This document shows, in pieces, positions 51,127 through 60,718 of a DNA stretch of 64,000 bases (its first letter is position 1; each line of letters opens with the position of its first letter). The notes under the pieces are model-generated. The model did not search any database. It was given only the letters and a program-made list of their open reading frames with translations, and was not told where the DNA came from. Position numbers and translations under genes: made by a program. Origin of the DNA: Neorhizobium sp. NCHU2750 (GTDB lineage Bacteria; Pseudomonadota; Alphaproteobacteria; Rhizobiales; Rhizobiaceae); contig NZ_CP030828.1 of the NCBI RefSeq assembly GCF_003597675.1, forward strand, positions 570,001 to 634,000, written 5' to 3'.

Positions 51127-51768
51127 TCAGTTCTGAATGGGTCGCACGCCGACATGCTTTTCGGTCACCAGGCGCAACCGTTCGGCATCACGGGTGCGCA
51201 GGCACTCGATCATTTCGAAATGCTCGCGTGCCGAGCGTTCGAGTTCGGCCGGGGTGTTGCTGGCTCGCTGGGCTGCGAGCGGGACACGGCGGCGCAGGTC
51301 CCAGATGATGTCGACCATGACGGCGTTCCTGCACGAGGTCAGCAATTCGCGGTGAAAGGCGAGATTGGCTTCGTCCTGATCGGAAAGCGTGCCTGTCTTC
51401 AATGTCTCGGAAAAGACGCTTGCCAGGTAGGAGAGGCGCGCCAGCGATTCGCCGGTTATGTTGGCAATTAGCTCGTCTACGATGGACTTTTCCACATGTG
51501 CGCGGGCGCTGCGGACGTTGTTGGCGTATTCCTGATCCACCGGTGGAACATAATAGCCTCGGTTGGGCACGCGCTGAACGATCTTTCGCGATTGTAACTG
51601 TTCCAAGGCGTGGCGCAGCGTCAGTCTGGCGCATTGGTAGCGCTCTTCCAGATCGATCTGTTTCAGCCACATGCCCGGCGCGAGTTTGCCACTATAGATG
51701 TCGGTCTCGATCTGCTCGATCAATGGCCGCGTGTCTTTTTCGGCGCCCGTTTCAGTTGTCGTAGCCAT
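51127..51768 (-). CDS. GntR-family (FCD-like) regulator of the second hydantoinase locus
   Basis: About 213 residues from ATG 51768 (MATTTETGAEKDTRPLIEQI), preceded by AGGA at seven bases; ATGs at 51774 and 51816 are less well placed. The winged helix is IEQIETDIYSGKLAPGMWLK then DLEERYQCARLTLRHALEQL and VPNRGYYVPPV. The C-terminal FCD-like domain has LAFHRELLTSCRNA. It lies between the hydrolase-SBP operon and hyuA2; matching operator boxes on both sides of it suggest it controls both, and itself. Confidence 0.85.
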   Translation of the reverse strand: MATTTETGAEKDTRPLIEQIETDIYSGKLAPGMWLKQIDLEERYQCARLTLRHALEQLQSRKIVQRVPNRGYYVPPVDQEYANNVRSARAHVEKSIVDELIANITGESLARLSYLASVFSETLKTGTLSDQDEANLAFHRELLTSCRNAVMVDIIWDLRRRVPLAAQRASNTPAELERSAREHFEMIECLRTRDAERLRLVTEKHVGVRPIQN

Positions 51769-51844
51769 CGTCATTTCCTGTCTTGCTCGCCGGCCTATTG
51801 TCTCGGGTCGGTTCATGTTTTTATCCTATCAGCGATTTGATGCG

Positions 51845-51871
51845 TTGACACTATCCAAAATTGGCGCCAAT
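51845..51871 (+). promoter_or_regulatory. hyuA2 promoter with ATTGGCGCCAAT operator
   Basis: TTGACA at 51845-51850 is followed 9 bases later by the perfect 12-bp palindrome ATTGGCGCCAAT (51860-51871), which would sit between -35 and -10. A -10 near 51868-51873 (CAATCT) is weak. A regulator bound here would block polymerase directly. The divergent gntR gene starts 92 bases to the left, so it may share the site. Confidence 0.6.
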
Positions 51872-51910
51872 CTTGTTTCAAATTTCAATCCAGCGGTGGT
51901 TAGTATTATC

Positions 51911-53980
51911 GTGGCACAAAGCGCAGTTTCTCGTTATCGCATCGGCGTCGATTCCGGCGGCACATTCACCGACGTCTGCATTTTCGACGAGACAAAGCAG
52001 GAGATGTTCGTCTGGAAGGTTTCCTCCACCCCTGCCGATCCTTCCGAAGGCATTGCCAATGGTATCGTTCAGGGATTGCAGTCGCTGCCGGAAGGCGGCG
52101 CTCATCCGGATGCGGTCGCCTATTTCGGTCACGGCACCACGGTCGGTACCAACGCCCTCATTCAGGGGCGCGGTGCCGCTTCCGGTCTTATCACCACAGA
52201 CGGTTTCCGTGATGTGCTGGAGATCGGCCGCCAGAAGAGGCCGGACCTCTATTCCTTGCAGACCGTCAAGCCGCCGCTGCTGGCCGCCCGCGACATGCGC
52301 AAGGAAGTGCGCGAGCGTGTCTTGTTCGACGGCACCGTCGCCGTGCCGTTGAACGAAGACGACGTGCGCCAGGCGGTCAAGGAATTGAAGGATGCCGGCA
52401 TCAAGGCGATTGCCATCTGCACCCTATTCTCCTTCGTCGAGCCGGGTCACGAGAAGCGTATCCGCGAGATGGTCGAAGAGGAAATTCCGGACGCTTTCAT
52501 CAGCGTCTCGCATGAGATCGCGCCTGAATTCCGTGAGTATGAGCGTGTCTCGACAACCGTGGTCAATGCCTATCTCGGGCCGATCATGCGCAACTATCTC
52601 GATCGGCTGACGCCGCGCCTGGAAGCTGCGGGTGTCCATGCCGAGCCGCATCTGACGCAGAGCAATGGCGGCGTCATCTCCTGCGATACCGCCAAGAAGC
52701 AGCCCGTCCGCACCGTGCTCTCCGGCCCGGCGGCAGGCGTGACGGCAGCACTTGAGATCGGCAGGGCGACCGGCAGCGACAACCTGATCACGTTCGATAT
52801 GGGCGGAACGTCGAGCGACGTTTCGCTGATCGATGGCGGCAAGCCGCAGATGGCCAACGACATCGTCGTCCACGGCTATCCGTTGAAGGTGCCGATGCTC
52901 GACATCCACACGGTTGGTGCGGGTGGCGGATCTATCGCCTATGTCGACAACGGCCTCCTGAAGGTCGGTCCACGCAGTGCCGGTGCCAATCCGGGACCGG
53001 TCTGCTACGGCCTCGGCAACGAGGAGCCGACGGTGACCGATGCCAATATCGTCCTTGGCGTGCTGAACCAGACTCATCTTCTCAATGGCCGCATGGCAAT
53101 CGATGCGGCGGCGTCCAAGCGCGCCGTCGCGCGTCTTGCTGCCGATCTCGGCATCGACATCATGGATGCGGCCCAGGGCATCATTCGCGTCGTCACCGCC
53201 AACATGGCCAAGGCGATCCGCGTGATCTCCGTCGAACGGGGTTACGATCCGCGTGACTATACGATGCTCGCCTTCGGTGGCGCCGGTCCGATCCATGCGG
53301 CCCGCCTTGCCAAGGAACTGGATATTCCGCGCCTGATGATCCCGAAACATCCGGGCATCATGTGCGCGCTCGGCCTTCTCCAGTCCGATCTGCGCACCAA
53401 TATTTCACTGACCCGCATGGCGCCTCTGTCGGCTTCCTCGCTCTCGGTCATCGAGGATGGTTTTGCCCAGCTCGGCGAACGCGCCGCCGAATGGTTTGAG
53501 CAGGAAAAGATTCCGGCCGCAGACCGTCGCCTGACGCTCGCAATCGACATGCGCTATGGCGGACAGGGCTACGAACTGACGATTGAGCGCCCCGAAGGCC
53601 TGAAGGGTGAGGAACTGCTCGACGCGATGAAGGCCGGTTTCGAACGTGCCCATATGCAGCTTTACGGCTATATCGCTGCCGAAGAGCCGATCCAGATCAT
53701 CACCCTGCGCATCGAGGCAATCGGTCATGTGCCGAAGGCGGAAACCAGTTCCTATCCGCCGGTGACGACAGATGTGAAGGCTGCGATCGTCGGTGAGCGT
53801 ACCGTCTATCTGCCGGAGATCGGCGGTTTTACTCCATGCCCGCTTTATGACCGTACACTGCTCGGACCGGGTCATGTGATTGCCGGCCCGGCTGTGGTCG
53901 AGCAGATGGATTCCACGACGCTCATCCTTCCGAACCAGTCGGCGACCGTCGATACCCAACTCAACCTGATCATCGAGTAA
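51911..53980 (+). CDS. Hydantoinase/oxoprolinase family protein, HyuA subunit (locus 2)
   Basis: About 689 residues from GTG 51911 (VAQSAVSRYRIGVDSGGTF read with Met). Motifs: RIGVDSGGTFTDVCIFDE (~10-27), YFGHGTTVGTNALIQGRG, LTQSNGGVISCDTAKKQ, TFDMGGTSSDVSLIDGG and VGAGGGSIAYVDNG. It is a full-length paralogue of the HyuA at 42.0 kb but clearly diverged (GVDSGGT against GIDVGGT). Likely an ATP-dependent amidase on a cyclic amide or a carboxylase with HyuB2. The true start is uncertain; GTG 51896 is another option. Confidence 0.88.
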   Translation: MAQSAVSRYRIGVDSGGTFTDVCIFDETKQEMFVWKVSSTPADPSEGIANGIVQGLQSLPEGGAHPDAVAYFGHGTTVGTNALIQGRGAASGLITTDGFRDVLEIGRQKRPDLYSLQTVKPPLLAARDMRKEVRERVLFDGTVAVPLNEDDVRQAVKELKDAGIKAIAICTLFSFVEPGHEKRIREMVEEEIPDAFISVSHEIAPEFREYERVSTTVVNAYLGPIMRNYLDRLTPRLEAAGVHAEPHLTQSNGGVISCDTAKKQPVRTVLSGPAAGVTAALEIGRATGSDNLITFDMGGTSSDVSLIDGGKPQMANDIVVHGYPLKVPMLDIHTVGAGGGSIAYVDNGLLKVGPRSAGANPGPVCYGLGNEEPTVTDANIVLGVLNQTHLLNGRMAIDAAASKRAVARLAADLGIDIMDAAQGIIRVVTANMAKAIRVISVERGYDPRDYTMLAFGGAGPIHAARLAKELDIPRLMIPKHPGIMCALGLLQSDLRTNISLTRMAPLSASSLSVIEDGFAQLGERAAEWFEQEKIPAADRRLTLAIDMRYGGQGYELTIERPEGLKGEELLDAMKAGFERAHMQLYGYIAAEEPIQIITLRIEAIGHVPKAETSSYPPVTTDVKAAIVGERTVYLPEIGGFTPCPLYDRTLLGPGHVIAGPAVVEQMDSTTLILPNQSATVDTQLNLIIE

Positions 53981-53985
53981 GCGCC

Positions 53986-55647
53986 ATGAACCAGACTGTT
54001 TCACCCGAGACGAAGCTGCCTGCCGTCGACCCCGTTACGACGGAAGTGATCGGCAGCGCCCTTCAGACGATCGTCGAGGAAATGGGCAAGGCCATCGTAC
54101 GTGCGGCCTATTCGGCCAATATCAAGGAGCGGCAGGATTGCTCCACGGTGATCTTCGACGTGGAGGGGCGCACGCTTGCGCAGGCGGAGCGTATCCCCGT
54201 ACACCTCGGCTCGCTGCTCGGTATCGCCGACTACGTCCTGAAGAACTGTGACCTCTCCACCGTTGAGCCGGGCGATGTCTTCGTCGGCAACGACGCTCAC
54301 ACCGGCGGCGGCACCCACCTGAACGATATCGTCTTTCTCGAACCCGTCTTCTTCGAGGGCGAGATCGTTGCCTGGGTGACGAACCTCGCCCACCATTCGG
54401 ACTTCGTCGATCGCGGCCACGCGCATATCTTCCAGGAAGGCCTGCGCATCCCGCCGATCCGGCTTTACCGCAAGGGCGTGCTGCAGCAGGACATCATGGA
54501 TCTCATCCTGCTGAACTGCCAGGTGCGGCATGAGCGTATCAATGACTTCCGTGCCCAGATGGCGGCAAACCGCCTCGGCGTGCAGCGCTATCAGGCGCTC
54601 TGCCAGAAATACGGCAAGGAGATTGTTGCTGCGGCCGGCGTCGAAGTGCTGAACTATGCCGACCGCAAGACCCGCGCCGGCATCGCTCGCATCCCCGATG
54701 GCATCTACGAACATAGCTGCCGGTTCGACAGCAACCTTGTCGAAGAGGTCATGGACCTCAAGGTGAAGATCGAGGTCAGGGGCGACGAGATCTTCTTCGA
54801 TCTTGCCGGCAATCCCGACCAGGTGCGCGCGCCGATCAACATGGTGATGACGGCAACGCTCGCCACGGTCTATTTCGCCGTGAAGGCGCTTGTCGATCCC
54901 GACATTCCGGCCAATTCCGGTTTCCACCGGGCCATTCACGTCACGGCTCCCGAAGGCTCGCTGTTCAATGCCGTTGCGCCGGCCGCGGTCTACAGCCGCA
55001 CCGATCCCGGCCAGCGTCTCGTCGACCTCATTTTCGCTGCACTTTCGCAGGCGATCCCCGAAGAGGTCTGCGCGGCCTGCACCGGCGGCGGCCTGCTGAC
55101 CTTCAGCGGCACGCATCCCCGTACTGGCCGCTTCTATGTCTATAACGAAATGTGCGGCGGCTCGATGGGAGGACGTGCCCATATCGACGGATTGGACGGC
55201 GTGCAGGTCCATACGACCAATACCGCCAATATTCCGATCGAAGCACTCGAATACGAGCATCCGGTGATGGTTGAACGCTATGAACTGGTGCAGGATTCCG
55301 GTGGGCCGGGCAAGTTCCGTGGCGGCATGACGCTGCGCCGCAAGGTCAAGGTTCTCGATCACACCGCAACCATTTCCGCCGGCGGCACCAATGCAGTGAT
55401 CGCACCCTGGGGCCTGTTCGGCGGCCAGGACGGAACGACGACCAATGTCGAACTCGGCGAAGGCGTGGCACCGTTGAAGCGCCGTGCCGGCATCGTGGGT
55501 GCCGGCCAGACGGTTGCCATGGTCGCATCGTCTGGCGGCGGCTATGGCGATCCGAAGGAGCGTGATCGCGATCTGGTGCGCAAAGATCTGCGCGAAGGGC
55601 GCATTTCGGCAAAGGCAGCTCGGGACATCTACGGCCTGGATATTTGA
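53986..55647 (+). CDS. Hydantoinase B/oxoprolinase family protein, HyuB subunit (locus 2)
   Basis: A 553-residue protein (MNQTVSPETKLPAVDPVTTE). Landmarks: VEEMGKAIVRAAYSANIKER, FVGNDAHTGGGTHLNDIVFL, AHHSDFVDRGHAHIFQEGLR and the C-terminal ASSGGGYGDPKERDRDLVRK. The AHHxDxxG motif here is as in N-methylhydantoinase/acetone carboxylase-type HyuB, whereas the locus-1 HyuB has TGHWPDTGGA. Five bases separate it from hyuA2 and the opine-dehydrogenase-like gene follows by 73 bases with its own ribosome site. Confidence 0.9.
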   Translation: MNQTVSPETKLPAVDPVTTEVIGSALQTIVEEMGKAIVRAAYSANIKERQDCSTVIFDVEGRTLAQAERIPVHLGSLLGIADYVLKNCDLSTVEPGDVFVGNDAHTGGGTHLNDIVFLEPVFFEGEIVAWVTNLAHHSDFVDRGHAHIFQEGLRIPPIRLYRKGVLQQDIMDLILLNCQVRHERINDFRAQMAANRLGVQRYQALCQKYGKEIVAAAGVEVLNYADRKTRAGIARIPDGIYEHSCRFDSNLVEEVMDLKVKIEVRGDEIFFDLAGNPDQVRAPINMVMTATLATVYFAVKALVDPDIPANSGFHRAIHVTAPEGSLFNAVAPAAVYSRTDPGQRLVDLIFAALSQAIPEEVCAACTGGGLLTFSGTHPRTGRFYVYNEMCGGSMGGRAHIDGLDGVQVHTTNTANIPIEALEYEHPVMVERYELVQDSGGPGKFRGGMTLRRKVKVLDHTATISAGGTNAVIAPWGLFGGQDGTTTNVELGEGVAPLKRRAGIVGAGQTVAMVASSGGGYGDPKERDRDLVRKDLREGRISAKAARDIYGLDI

Positions 55648-55720
55648 TAAGCCTGTCGGCGTGCTGCAATCGCCGCGCGCCGACATCGGCACGGATGCCA
55701 ATAAAACAAGGGGAACTGGC

Positions 55721-56740
55721 ATGCGCATTGGTATTGTTGGATGTGGCGGCATCGCGCTTGGCTATGCGGCCTGGCTTGTCGAGGAAGGCCATGATCCCGT
55801 TCTGTGGTCGCCCTCGGGCAAGAGCGCGACCGGCCTTTCGGGTACGGATATCGAGGTTTCCGGCGTGCTGGAGACGCGGTTTCGTCCAGTTCTCGCGAGC
55901 GATCCGCAGGTCCTGATCGACCATGCCGAGGTGGTGATCATTGCCGTACCCGGTTATGGCCACAAGACCGTTATCGATGCGATCGTTCCCTATGCCAAAA
56001 GCTGCCAGACCTTCATCGTCAGTGCCCAATTGTCGTTGAGTGCCCGCTATCTCAAGGAGCAGACGAAGGCGCGAGGTACGGACGCCAACGTCATCGCCTG
56101 GGCAACGACCGCTCTCATGTCGCGGCGCTCCGGTCCTCACAGCATCGCAATCGGCGGTATTCGCGCGCGGCTCGAAGCCGCTGCGCTCCCTGCCGCCGGA
56201 AGCCCGTCGGATATCGGCATCTGCCGCGACCTGTTCGGCGACCGCTTCACGCAAGTCGATGATATTACCGCCATCGCACTCAGCAATCTCAATCCGCCCA
56301 TCCACCTTGCCAGCGCGCTCTGCAACTTCACCCGCATCGAAAAGGCCGAATACTGGGCCAACTATGATGGCATCACGCCTTCGGTTGCCCGGATGGTCGA
56401 GGCGCTGGACGCTGAAAGGCTGGCAGTTGCCACAGCTTACGGAGTGAAGGTGCGGACGGTCTATGATCACTATCACCTGACCTTCGGCTTCGAGCCGGGC
56501 CTGACCCTGGCCGAGATGGCTGCGGCCGTTCATGAAAAGCGCAAGGGGCCGCCCGGTCCGGTTTCACTCGACACGCGCTTCATCACCGAGGATGTGCCCT
56601 TCGGCATCGTGCCTGTCATCGCGCTGGCGGAAAAGCAAGGCGTCCCTGTTCCCCTTCACAAGGCTGGATTGACTGTCGCCAACGCACTCTATGGCCGCAA
56701 TTTCGAAAATGAGAACGATCTAATTTCATGGGTGGCGTAA
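55721..56740 (+). CDS. NAD/NADP octopine/nopaline dehydrogenase family protein
   Basis: A 339-residue dehydrogenase from ATG 55721, after AAGGGGAAC. The N-terminal Rossmann motif is MRIGIVGCGGIALGYAAWLV and the C-terminal domain includes LNPPIHLASALCNFTRIEKA (Asn-Pro-Pro-x-His, the opine dehydrogenase catalytic His) and YDHYHLTFGFEPGLTL. Opine dehydrogenases reversibly join or split an amino acid and a 2-oxoacid. In a catabolic cluster with a peptide-type importer it may oxidise an opine-like secondary amine; synthesis is also possible. Confidence 0.85.
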   Translation: MRIGIVGCGGIALGYAAWLVEEGHDPVLWSPSGKSATGLSGTDIEVSGVLETRFRPVLASDPQVLIDHAEVVIIAVPGYGHKTVIDAIVPYAKSCQTFIVSAQLSLSARYLKEQTKARGTDANVIAWATTALMSRRSGPHSIAIGGIRARLEAAALPAAGSPSDIGICRDLFGDRFTQVDDITAIALSNLNPPIHLASALCNFTRIEKAEYWANYDGITPSVARMVEALDAERLAVATAYGVKVRTVYDHYHLTFGFEPGLTLAEMAAAVHEKRKGPPGPVSLDTRFITEDVPFGIVPVIALAEKQGVPVPLHKAGLTVANALYGRNFENENDLISWVA

Positions 56741-56900
56741 CTGTCTTTCCCCATGGTCTTCTGGAAACTTGCGACGATGATTCCCGTCGCCCGGACGGGC
56801 GCATGCGCCGGGGTGACGTTGAACTGGCAGGCGAGATAGGCATGATATTGAGCAGAACGATGATCCCGGCACTTGCCGGCGCGCAAACGGAAGGTGGTCG

Positions 56901-57818
56901 ATGACACGTTATCTCGTCGTCAAACTGCTGGAAGCCGTTGTCGCCATCTGGGGTGTCGTGACGATCGTCTTCTTCGTCAGCCGCATCCTCGGTGACCCGA
57001 CCGTTTTGCTCCTGCCGGTCGGCGCCGGCGCGCAGGAAATCGAGACGCTGCGCACTGCGCTCGGCCTCGACCGGCCTTTGGCGGAACAATATGTCTACTC
57101 CCTGCTCGCCATGATGAAGGGGGATTTTGGCACCTCTTTCCAGCATGTCCGCCCGGCGCTGGACGTTGTGCTCGAGCGCATGCCGGCGACGGCTTCGCTG
57201 GCGGGCCTTGCTCTTCTTTTCGGCACGCTGATCGGCGCGATTGCAGGGGCAATCGCAGCACTCATGCGTGGCACGGTGGCTGAATTGATCGTCATGATCG
57301 CTGCCCTGCTTGGCCAGGCGACGCCGACCTTCTGGCTCGGCATCATGCTGATCCTTCTTTTCTCCGTCCAGCTCGGCTGGTTGCCGACCGGAGGCGCGGG
57401 AGGTTGGGAGAACTTCGTTCTGCCGGGGCTGACGCTCTCCGTCTTCGTTTCAGCTTCGATTGCGCGTCTGCTGCGCTCATCGCTTCTCGACATCATGCGC
57501 GAGGATTACGTCCGCACAGCCCGCGCCAAGGGTCTGATGCCGCGCACGGTGTTCTTCTGGCATATCGCCCGCAATGCCCTGATCCCGGTCGTCACGATGA
57601 TCGGCATCATCGCAGGTGAGCTGCTTGGAGGGTCTGTCGTCATCGAGACCGTCTTTGCCTGGCCGGGTGTCGGTCGTGTCATCGTGCAGGCGATCCAGGC
57701 GCAGGATTTTCCGGTCATTCAGGCGGGTGTCGCCGTCGTTGCCTCCATCTTCGTTGTCGTCAACCTGCTGGTCGATCTGCTTTACGGCGTGCTCGATCCC
57801 CGTATCCGTCGAGGTTGA
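56901..57818 (+). CDS. Dipeptide-type ABC permease, DppB family (locus 2)
   Basis: A 305-residue permease (MTRYLVVKLLEAVVAIWGVV) with LGLDRPLAEQYVYSLLAMMKGDFGTS split as LGLDRPLAEQYVYSLLAM and KGDFGTSF, and the EAA loop EDYVRTARAKGLMPRTVFFW. About six helices. Start ATG 56901 follows GGAAGG. The 160 bases before it (56741-56900) hold no supported gene. Forms the channel with the next gene product. Confidence 0.9.
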   Translation: MTRYLVVKLLEAVVAIWGVVTIVFFVSRILGDPTVLLLPVGAGAQEIETLRTALGLDRPLAEQYVYSLLAMMKGDFGTSFQHVRPALDVVLERMPATASLAGLALLFGTLIGAIAGAIAALMRGTVAELIVMIAALLGQATPTFWLGIMLILLFSVQLGWLPTGGAGGWENFVLPGLTLSVFVSASIARLLRSSLLDIMREDYVRTARAKGLMPRTVFFWHIARNALIPVVTMIGIIAGELLGGSVVIETVFAWPGVGRVIVQAIQAQDFPVIQAGVAVVASIFVVVNLLVDLLYGVLDPRIRRG

Positions 57819-57827
57819 GGCGCGGTC

Positions 57828-58685
57828 ATGAAAGCTTTCTTCTCTGCTCTCCTTAAAAGCCGTGCCGGTCTCTTCGGCTTCTTGCTGGTCCTGGTCTTCA
57901 TCGCCGGTGCGGCCCTCGCACCCTATCTCGGGCTTCCTTCGCCGACGCGATCGAGCCTGACCGCGCGCATGGTGGCGCCGACCTGGACGGGTCTTCTGTC
58001 ACCCGGTGCCCATCCGCTCGGAACGGACGAACTCGGTCGCGATGTCCTGTCGCGGATCCTTTTCGGCAGCCGGACGACGCTGCTGATCGCGGCCGGCGCC
58101 GTGATACTCGGCGGCGCGGTCGGGACGCTGCTCGGCATCGTTGCCGGCTACTATCGCGGCATCGTCGACCGGATATTGATGCGCATCGTCGATATCCAGC
58201 TCGCACTGCCGCTGATGCTGCTTGCATTGCTGGTCGTTGCCGCCGTCGGTGCATCGGGCCAGAATCTCGTCGTCGTCCTGGCCCTGACCAGCTGGCTGCG
58301 CTACGCGCGCATCATCCGCGGTCAGGTGCTGACGCTGCGCGAGCGCGAGTTCATCCTCTCGGCCCATGCGATCGGCGCCGGCACATGGCGGATCATGATC
58401 AAGCATCTCCTGCCCAATGTCATGACCCCGGTTCTGGTCATCGCTACCTTGGAGCTTGCACGCATCATCATCATGGATGCCGCACTTTCCTTCCTCGGTC
58501 TCGGGGTGCAGCCGCCAAGCCCGAGCTGGGGCCGGATGCTGGCGGACGGTCGTGTCTATATCACGACCGCCTGGTGGATCGTCACCTTCCCCGGCCTCGC
58601 CATTCTGCTGACGGTGCTGAGCGTCAACCTGCTCGGCGACTGGCTCCGCGATTATTTTGACCCGAAACTGAGGACCGCGCGATGA
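57828..58685 (+). CDS. Dipeptide-type ABC permease, DppC family (locus 2)
   Basis: A 285-residue permease with the periplasmic motif GAHPLGTDELGRDVLSRILFG (~62-82, shown in part) and the EAA loop REREFILSAHAIGAGTWRIM, then FLGLGVQPPSPSWGRMLADG. Starts nine bases after the DppB stop. A 52-base gap separates it from the first ATPase gene. Confidence 0.9.
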   Translation: MKAFFSALLKSRAGLFGFLLVLVFIAGAALAPYLGLPSPTRSSLTARMVAPTWTGLLSPGAHPLGTDELGRDVLSRILFGSRTTLLIAAGAVILGGAVGTLLGIVAGYYRGIVDRILMRIVDIQLALPLMLLALLVVAAVGASGQNLVVVLALTSWLRYARIIRGQVLTLREREFILSAHAIGAGTWRIMIKHLLPNVMTPVLVIATLELARIIIMDAALSFLGLGVQPPSPSWGRMLADGRVYITTAWWIVTFPGLAILLTVLSVNLLGDWLRDYFDPKLRTAR

Positions 58686-58737
58686 TTGTCACGAGTTTCT
58701 GCGCCGTCTCCCACCGGTTTTTCGGAGATCTGACGCC

Positions 58738-59751
58738 ATGACACCGCTTCTCGATATCCGCAATCTCACCGTCGTCTTCGATACGCCCGCCGGCACCGTC
58801 CATGCGGTCAACGATGTGTCCTATACGATCGAGGAAGGCGAAACGCTGGGGATCGTTGGTGAGTCCGGCTCGGGCAAGAGCGTCCACGCGCTGTCCATGG
58901 TCGGGCTGATCGCTCGGCCGCCGGGCCGTATCGTCAGCGGCGAAGTCTATTTCAAGGGGCGAGACCTCCTGAAGCTACCCCAGCGGGAACTCTATGATTT
59001 GCGCGGGAAAGAAATCGGTTTCGTCTTTCAGGATCCGATGACGTCGCTCAATCCGGTCTTGACCATCGAACGGCAGATTGCCGAGCCTCTGCGACGGCAT
59101 TTCAATCTGTCCAAGGCGCAAGCGCGTGAACGTGTCGTCGAGTTGTTGGAGCTTGTCGGCATCGCCAATGCGCGCGCCCGTATCGGTCAATATCCACACG
59201 AGTTTTCCGGCGGCATGCGCCAGCGGGTGATGATCGCAATCGGTATTTCCTGCAATCCGAAACTGCTGATCGCCGACGAGGCGACGACGGCACTTGACGT
59301 GACGGTGCAGGCACAGATCCTCGATCTCGTGCGCGACTTGAAGAAGAAGATCGGCACGACGGTTATCTGGATCACCCATGACATGGGCGTCGTCGCAGGC
59401 CTCGCCGATACGATCCAGGTTATGTATGGCGGCAGGATCATGGAGCGCGGCCCGGTGGATGCGGTGTTCGAGGATCCGCGCAGTGCCTATACCTGGGGGC
59501 TGCTGAAATCTCTTCCGCATGGCGGAAAGCGTGGCGTGCAGCGCCTTTATCAGATCCCGGGAAACCCGCCCAACCTTACCCAGAAACCGGTCGGCGATCC
59601 GTTTGCGCCGCGTAACACCTTTGCCACCGAGCGCTGCCGGCGTGAGACGCCACCTCTCAAACAGGTGGAAGGCAGCGTGCCGGGCCACAAGGCGGCCGTC
59701 TGGTACGACCTTCGCGAGGAGTTGACGAAGCAGGAGGATGCGTCGGCATGA
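58738..59751 (+). CDS. Dipeptide-type ABC ATPase, DppD family (locus 2)
   Basis: A 337-residue ATPase: Walker [19 protein letters not shown]-loop [17 protein letters not shown], signature [19 protein letters not shown], Walker [15 protein letters not shown], and the C-terminal oligopeptide-transporter extension with Cys ligand pattern ([15 protein letters not shown]) typical of DppD/OppD. The signature starts FSGG rather than LSGG, common in this group. Its stop overlaps the DppF start. Confidence 0.92.
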   Translation: MTPLLDIRNLTVVFDTPAGTVHAVNDVSYTIEEGETLGIVGESGSGKSVHALSMVGLIARPPGRIVSGEVYFKGRDLLKLPQRELYDLRGKEIGFVFQDPMTSLNPVLTIERQIAEPLRRHFNLSKAQARERVVELLELVGIANARARIGQYPHEFSGGMRQRVMIAIGISCNPKLLIADEATTALDVTVQAQILDLVRDLKKKIGTTVIWITHDMGVVAGLADTIQVMYGGRIMERGPVDAVFEDPRSAYTWGLLKSLPHGGKRGVQRLYQIPGNPPNLTQKPVGDPFAPRNTFATERCRRETPPLKQVEGSVPGHKAAVWYDLREELTKQEDASA

Positions 59752-60668
59752 CGATAGAAATGACGCCGCAAAACCCCCTCGTAACCGTCGACCGCCTGTG
59801 CAAGTCCTTTGGTGGAGGGAAAAGTTTGTTCGGGGGGGGCGTTCCCCCGCTGAAAGCGGTCGATAACGTCAGTTTCGAGATCTTCCCCGGTGAGACGCTT
59901 GGGCTCGTTGGCGAATCCGGATCGGGAAAGAGCACGACCGGACGCGTCCTGCTGCAACTGGAGGAGCCGACCAGCGGAGATATTATCTTCAAGGGGAAAA
60001 ACCTTACCGGCCTCTCCAAGGCACTGTTGAAGCCCTATCGGCGCGACATGCAGATCATCTTCCAGGATCCATATTCCTCGCTCAATCCGCGGATGACGGT
60101 AGGCGAATTCGTCGGCGAACCGCTGATCGTGCATGGCTCCGGCGCGAACAGATCTGAGCGCAATGACCGGGTGGCGGCTTTGTTTCGCAAGGTGGGTCTC
60201 GATCCCGCCTTCATGACCCGCTATCCGCATGAATTCTCCGGCGGCCAGCGTCAGCGTGTTTGTATCGCCCGCGGGATCGCGCTTGATCCGGCCTTCATCG
60301 TTGCTGACGAGCCGATCACTGCGCTCGACGTTTCCATCCAGGCGCAGATCGTCAACCTGTTTCAGGATCTGCAGGACGAGTTGGGCCTGGCCTATCTGTT
60401 CATCGCCCACGACCTGTCGATGATCCGATATCTCTGCCATCGGGTGGCGGTTATGCTTCGCGGTCGCATCGTCGAGATCGGTCCCTGCGAAGCGATCTTC
60501 GAGAACCCGCAGCATCCCTATACCCGGGCGCTTCTCTCCGCGATCCCTGTTCCCGATCCGAAGGTCGAGCGTAATCGCCGGCCGATTGAATTTGATGTCA
60601 ACGCCAATCCGACACCCACTGAGGCGGTGATGAAGCCGGTCGGCGATCGGCATTTCGTGCTGGGATAG
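59748..60668 (+). CDS. Dipeptide-type ABC ATPase, DppF family (locus 2)
   Basis: A 306-residue ATPase: Walker [38 protein letters not shown], signature [17 protein letters not shown], Walker [16 protein letters not shown] Gly-rich insert ([15 protein letters not shown]) precedes the first strand pair, normal for DppF-type proteins that act on transporters of opines or peptides. It ends the plus-strand operon begun at hyuA2. Confidence 0.92.
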   Translation: MTIEMTPQNPLVTVDRLCKSFGGGKSLFGGGVPPLKAVDNVSFEIFPGETLGLVGESGSGKSTTGRVLLQLEEPTSGDIIFKGKNLTGLSKALLKPYRRDMQIIFQDPYSSLNPRMTVGEFVGEPLIVHGSGANRSERNDRVAALFRKVGLDPAFMTRYPHEFSGGQRQRVCIARGIALDPAFIVADEPITALDVSIQAQIVNLFQDLQDELGLAYLFIAHDLSMIRYLCHRVAVMLRGRIVEIGPCEAIFENPQHPYTRALLSAIPVPDPKVERNRRPIEFDVNANPTPTEAVMKPVGDRHFVLG

Positions 60669-60718
60669 GCGGCCGCAGAATTTGTACCTGGCGGCACGCC
60701 AAGGCGGAGGCAACCGCC

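Noticed and set aside
54001-55752. 583-codon minus-strand frame opposite HyuB2
   Set aside because: Antisense shadow of a well-supported hydantoinase gene.
56741-56900. 33-codon plus-strand frame ending with ATGA at the DppB start
   Set aside because: No ribosome site and no protein-like composition; probably an untranslated spacer.
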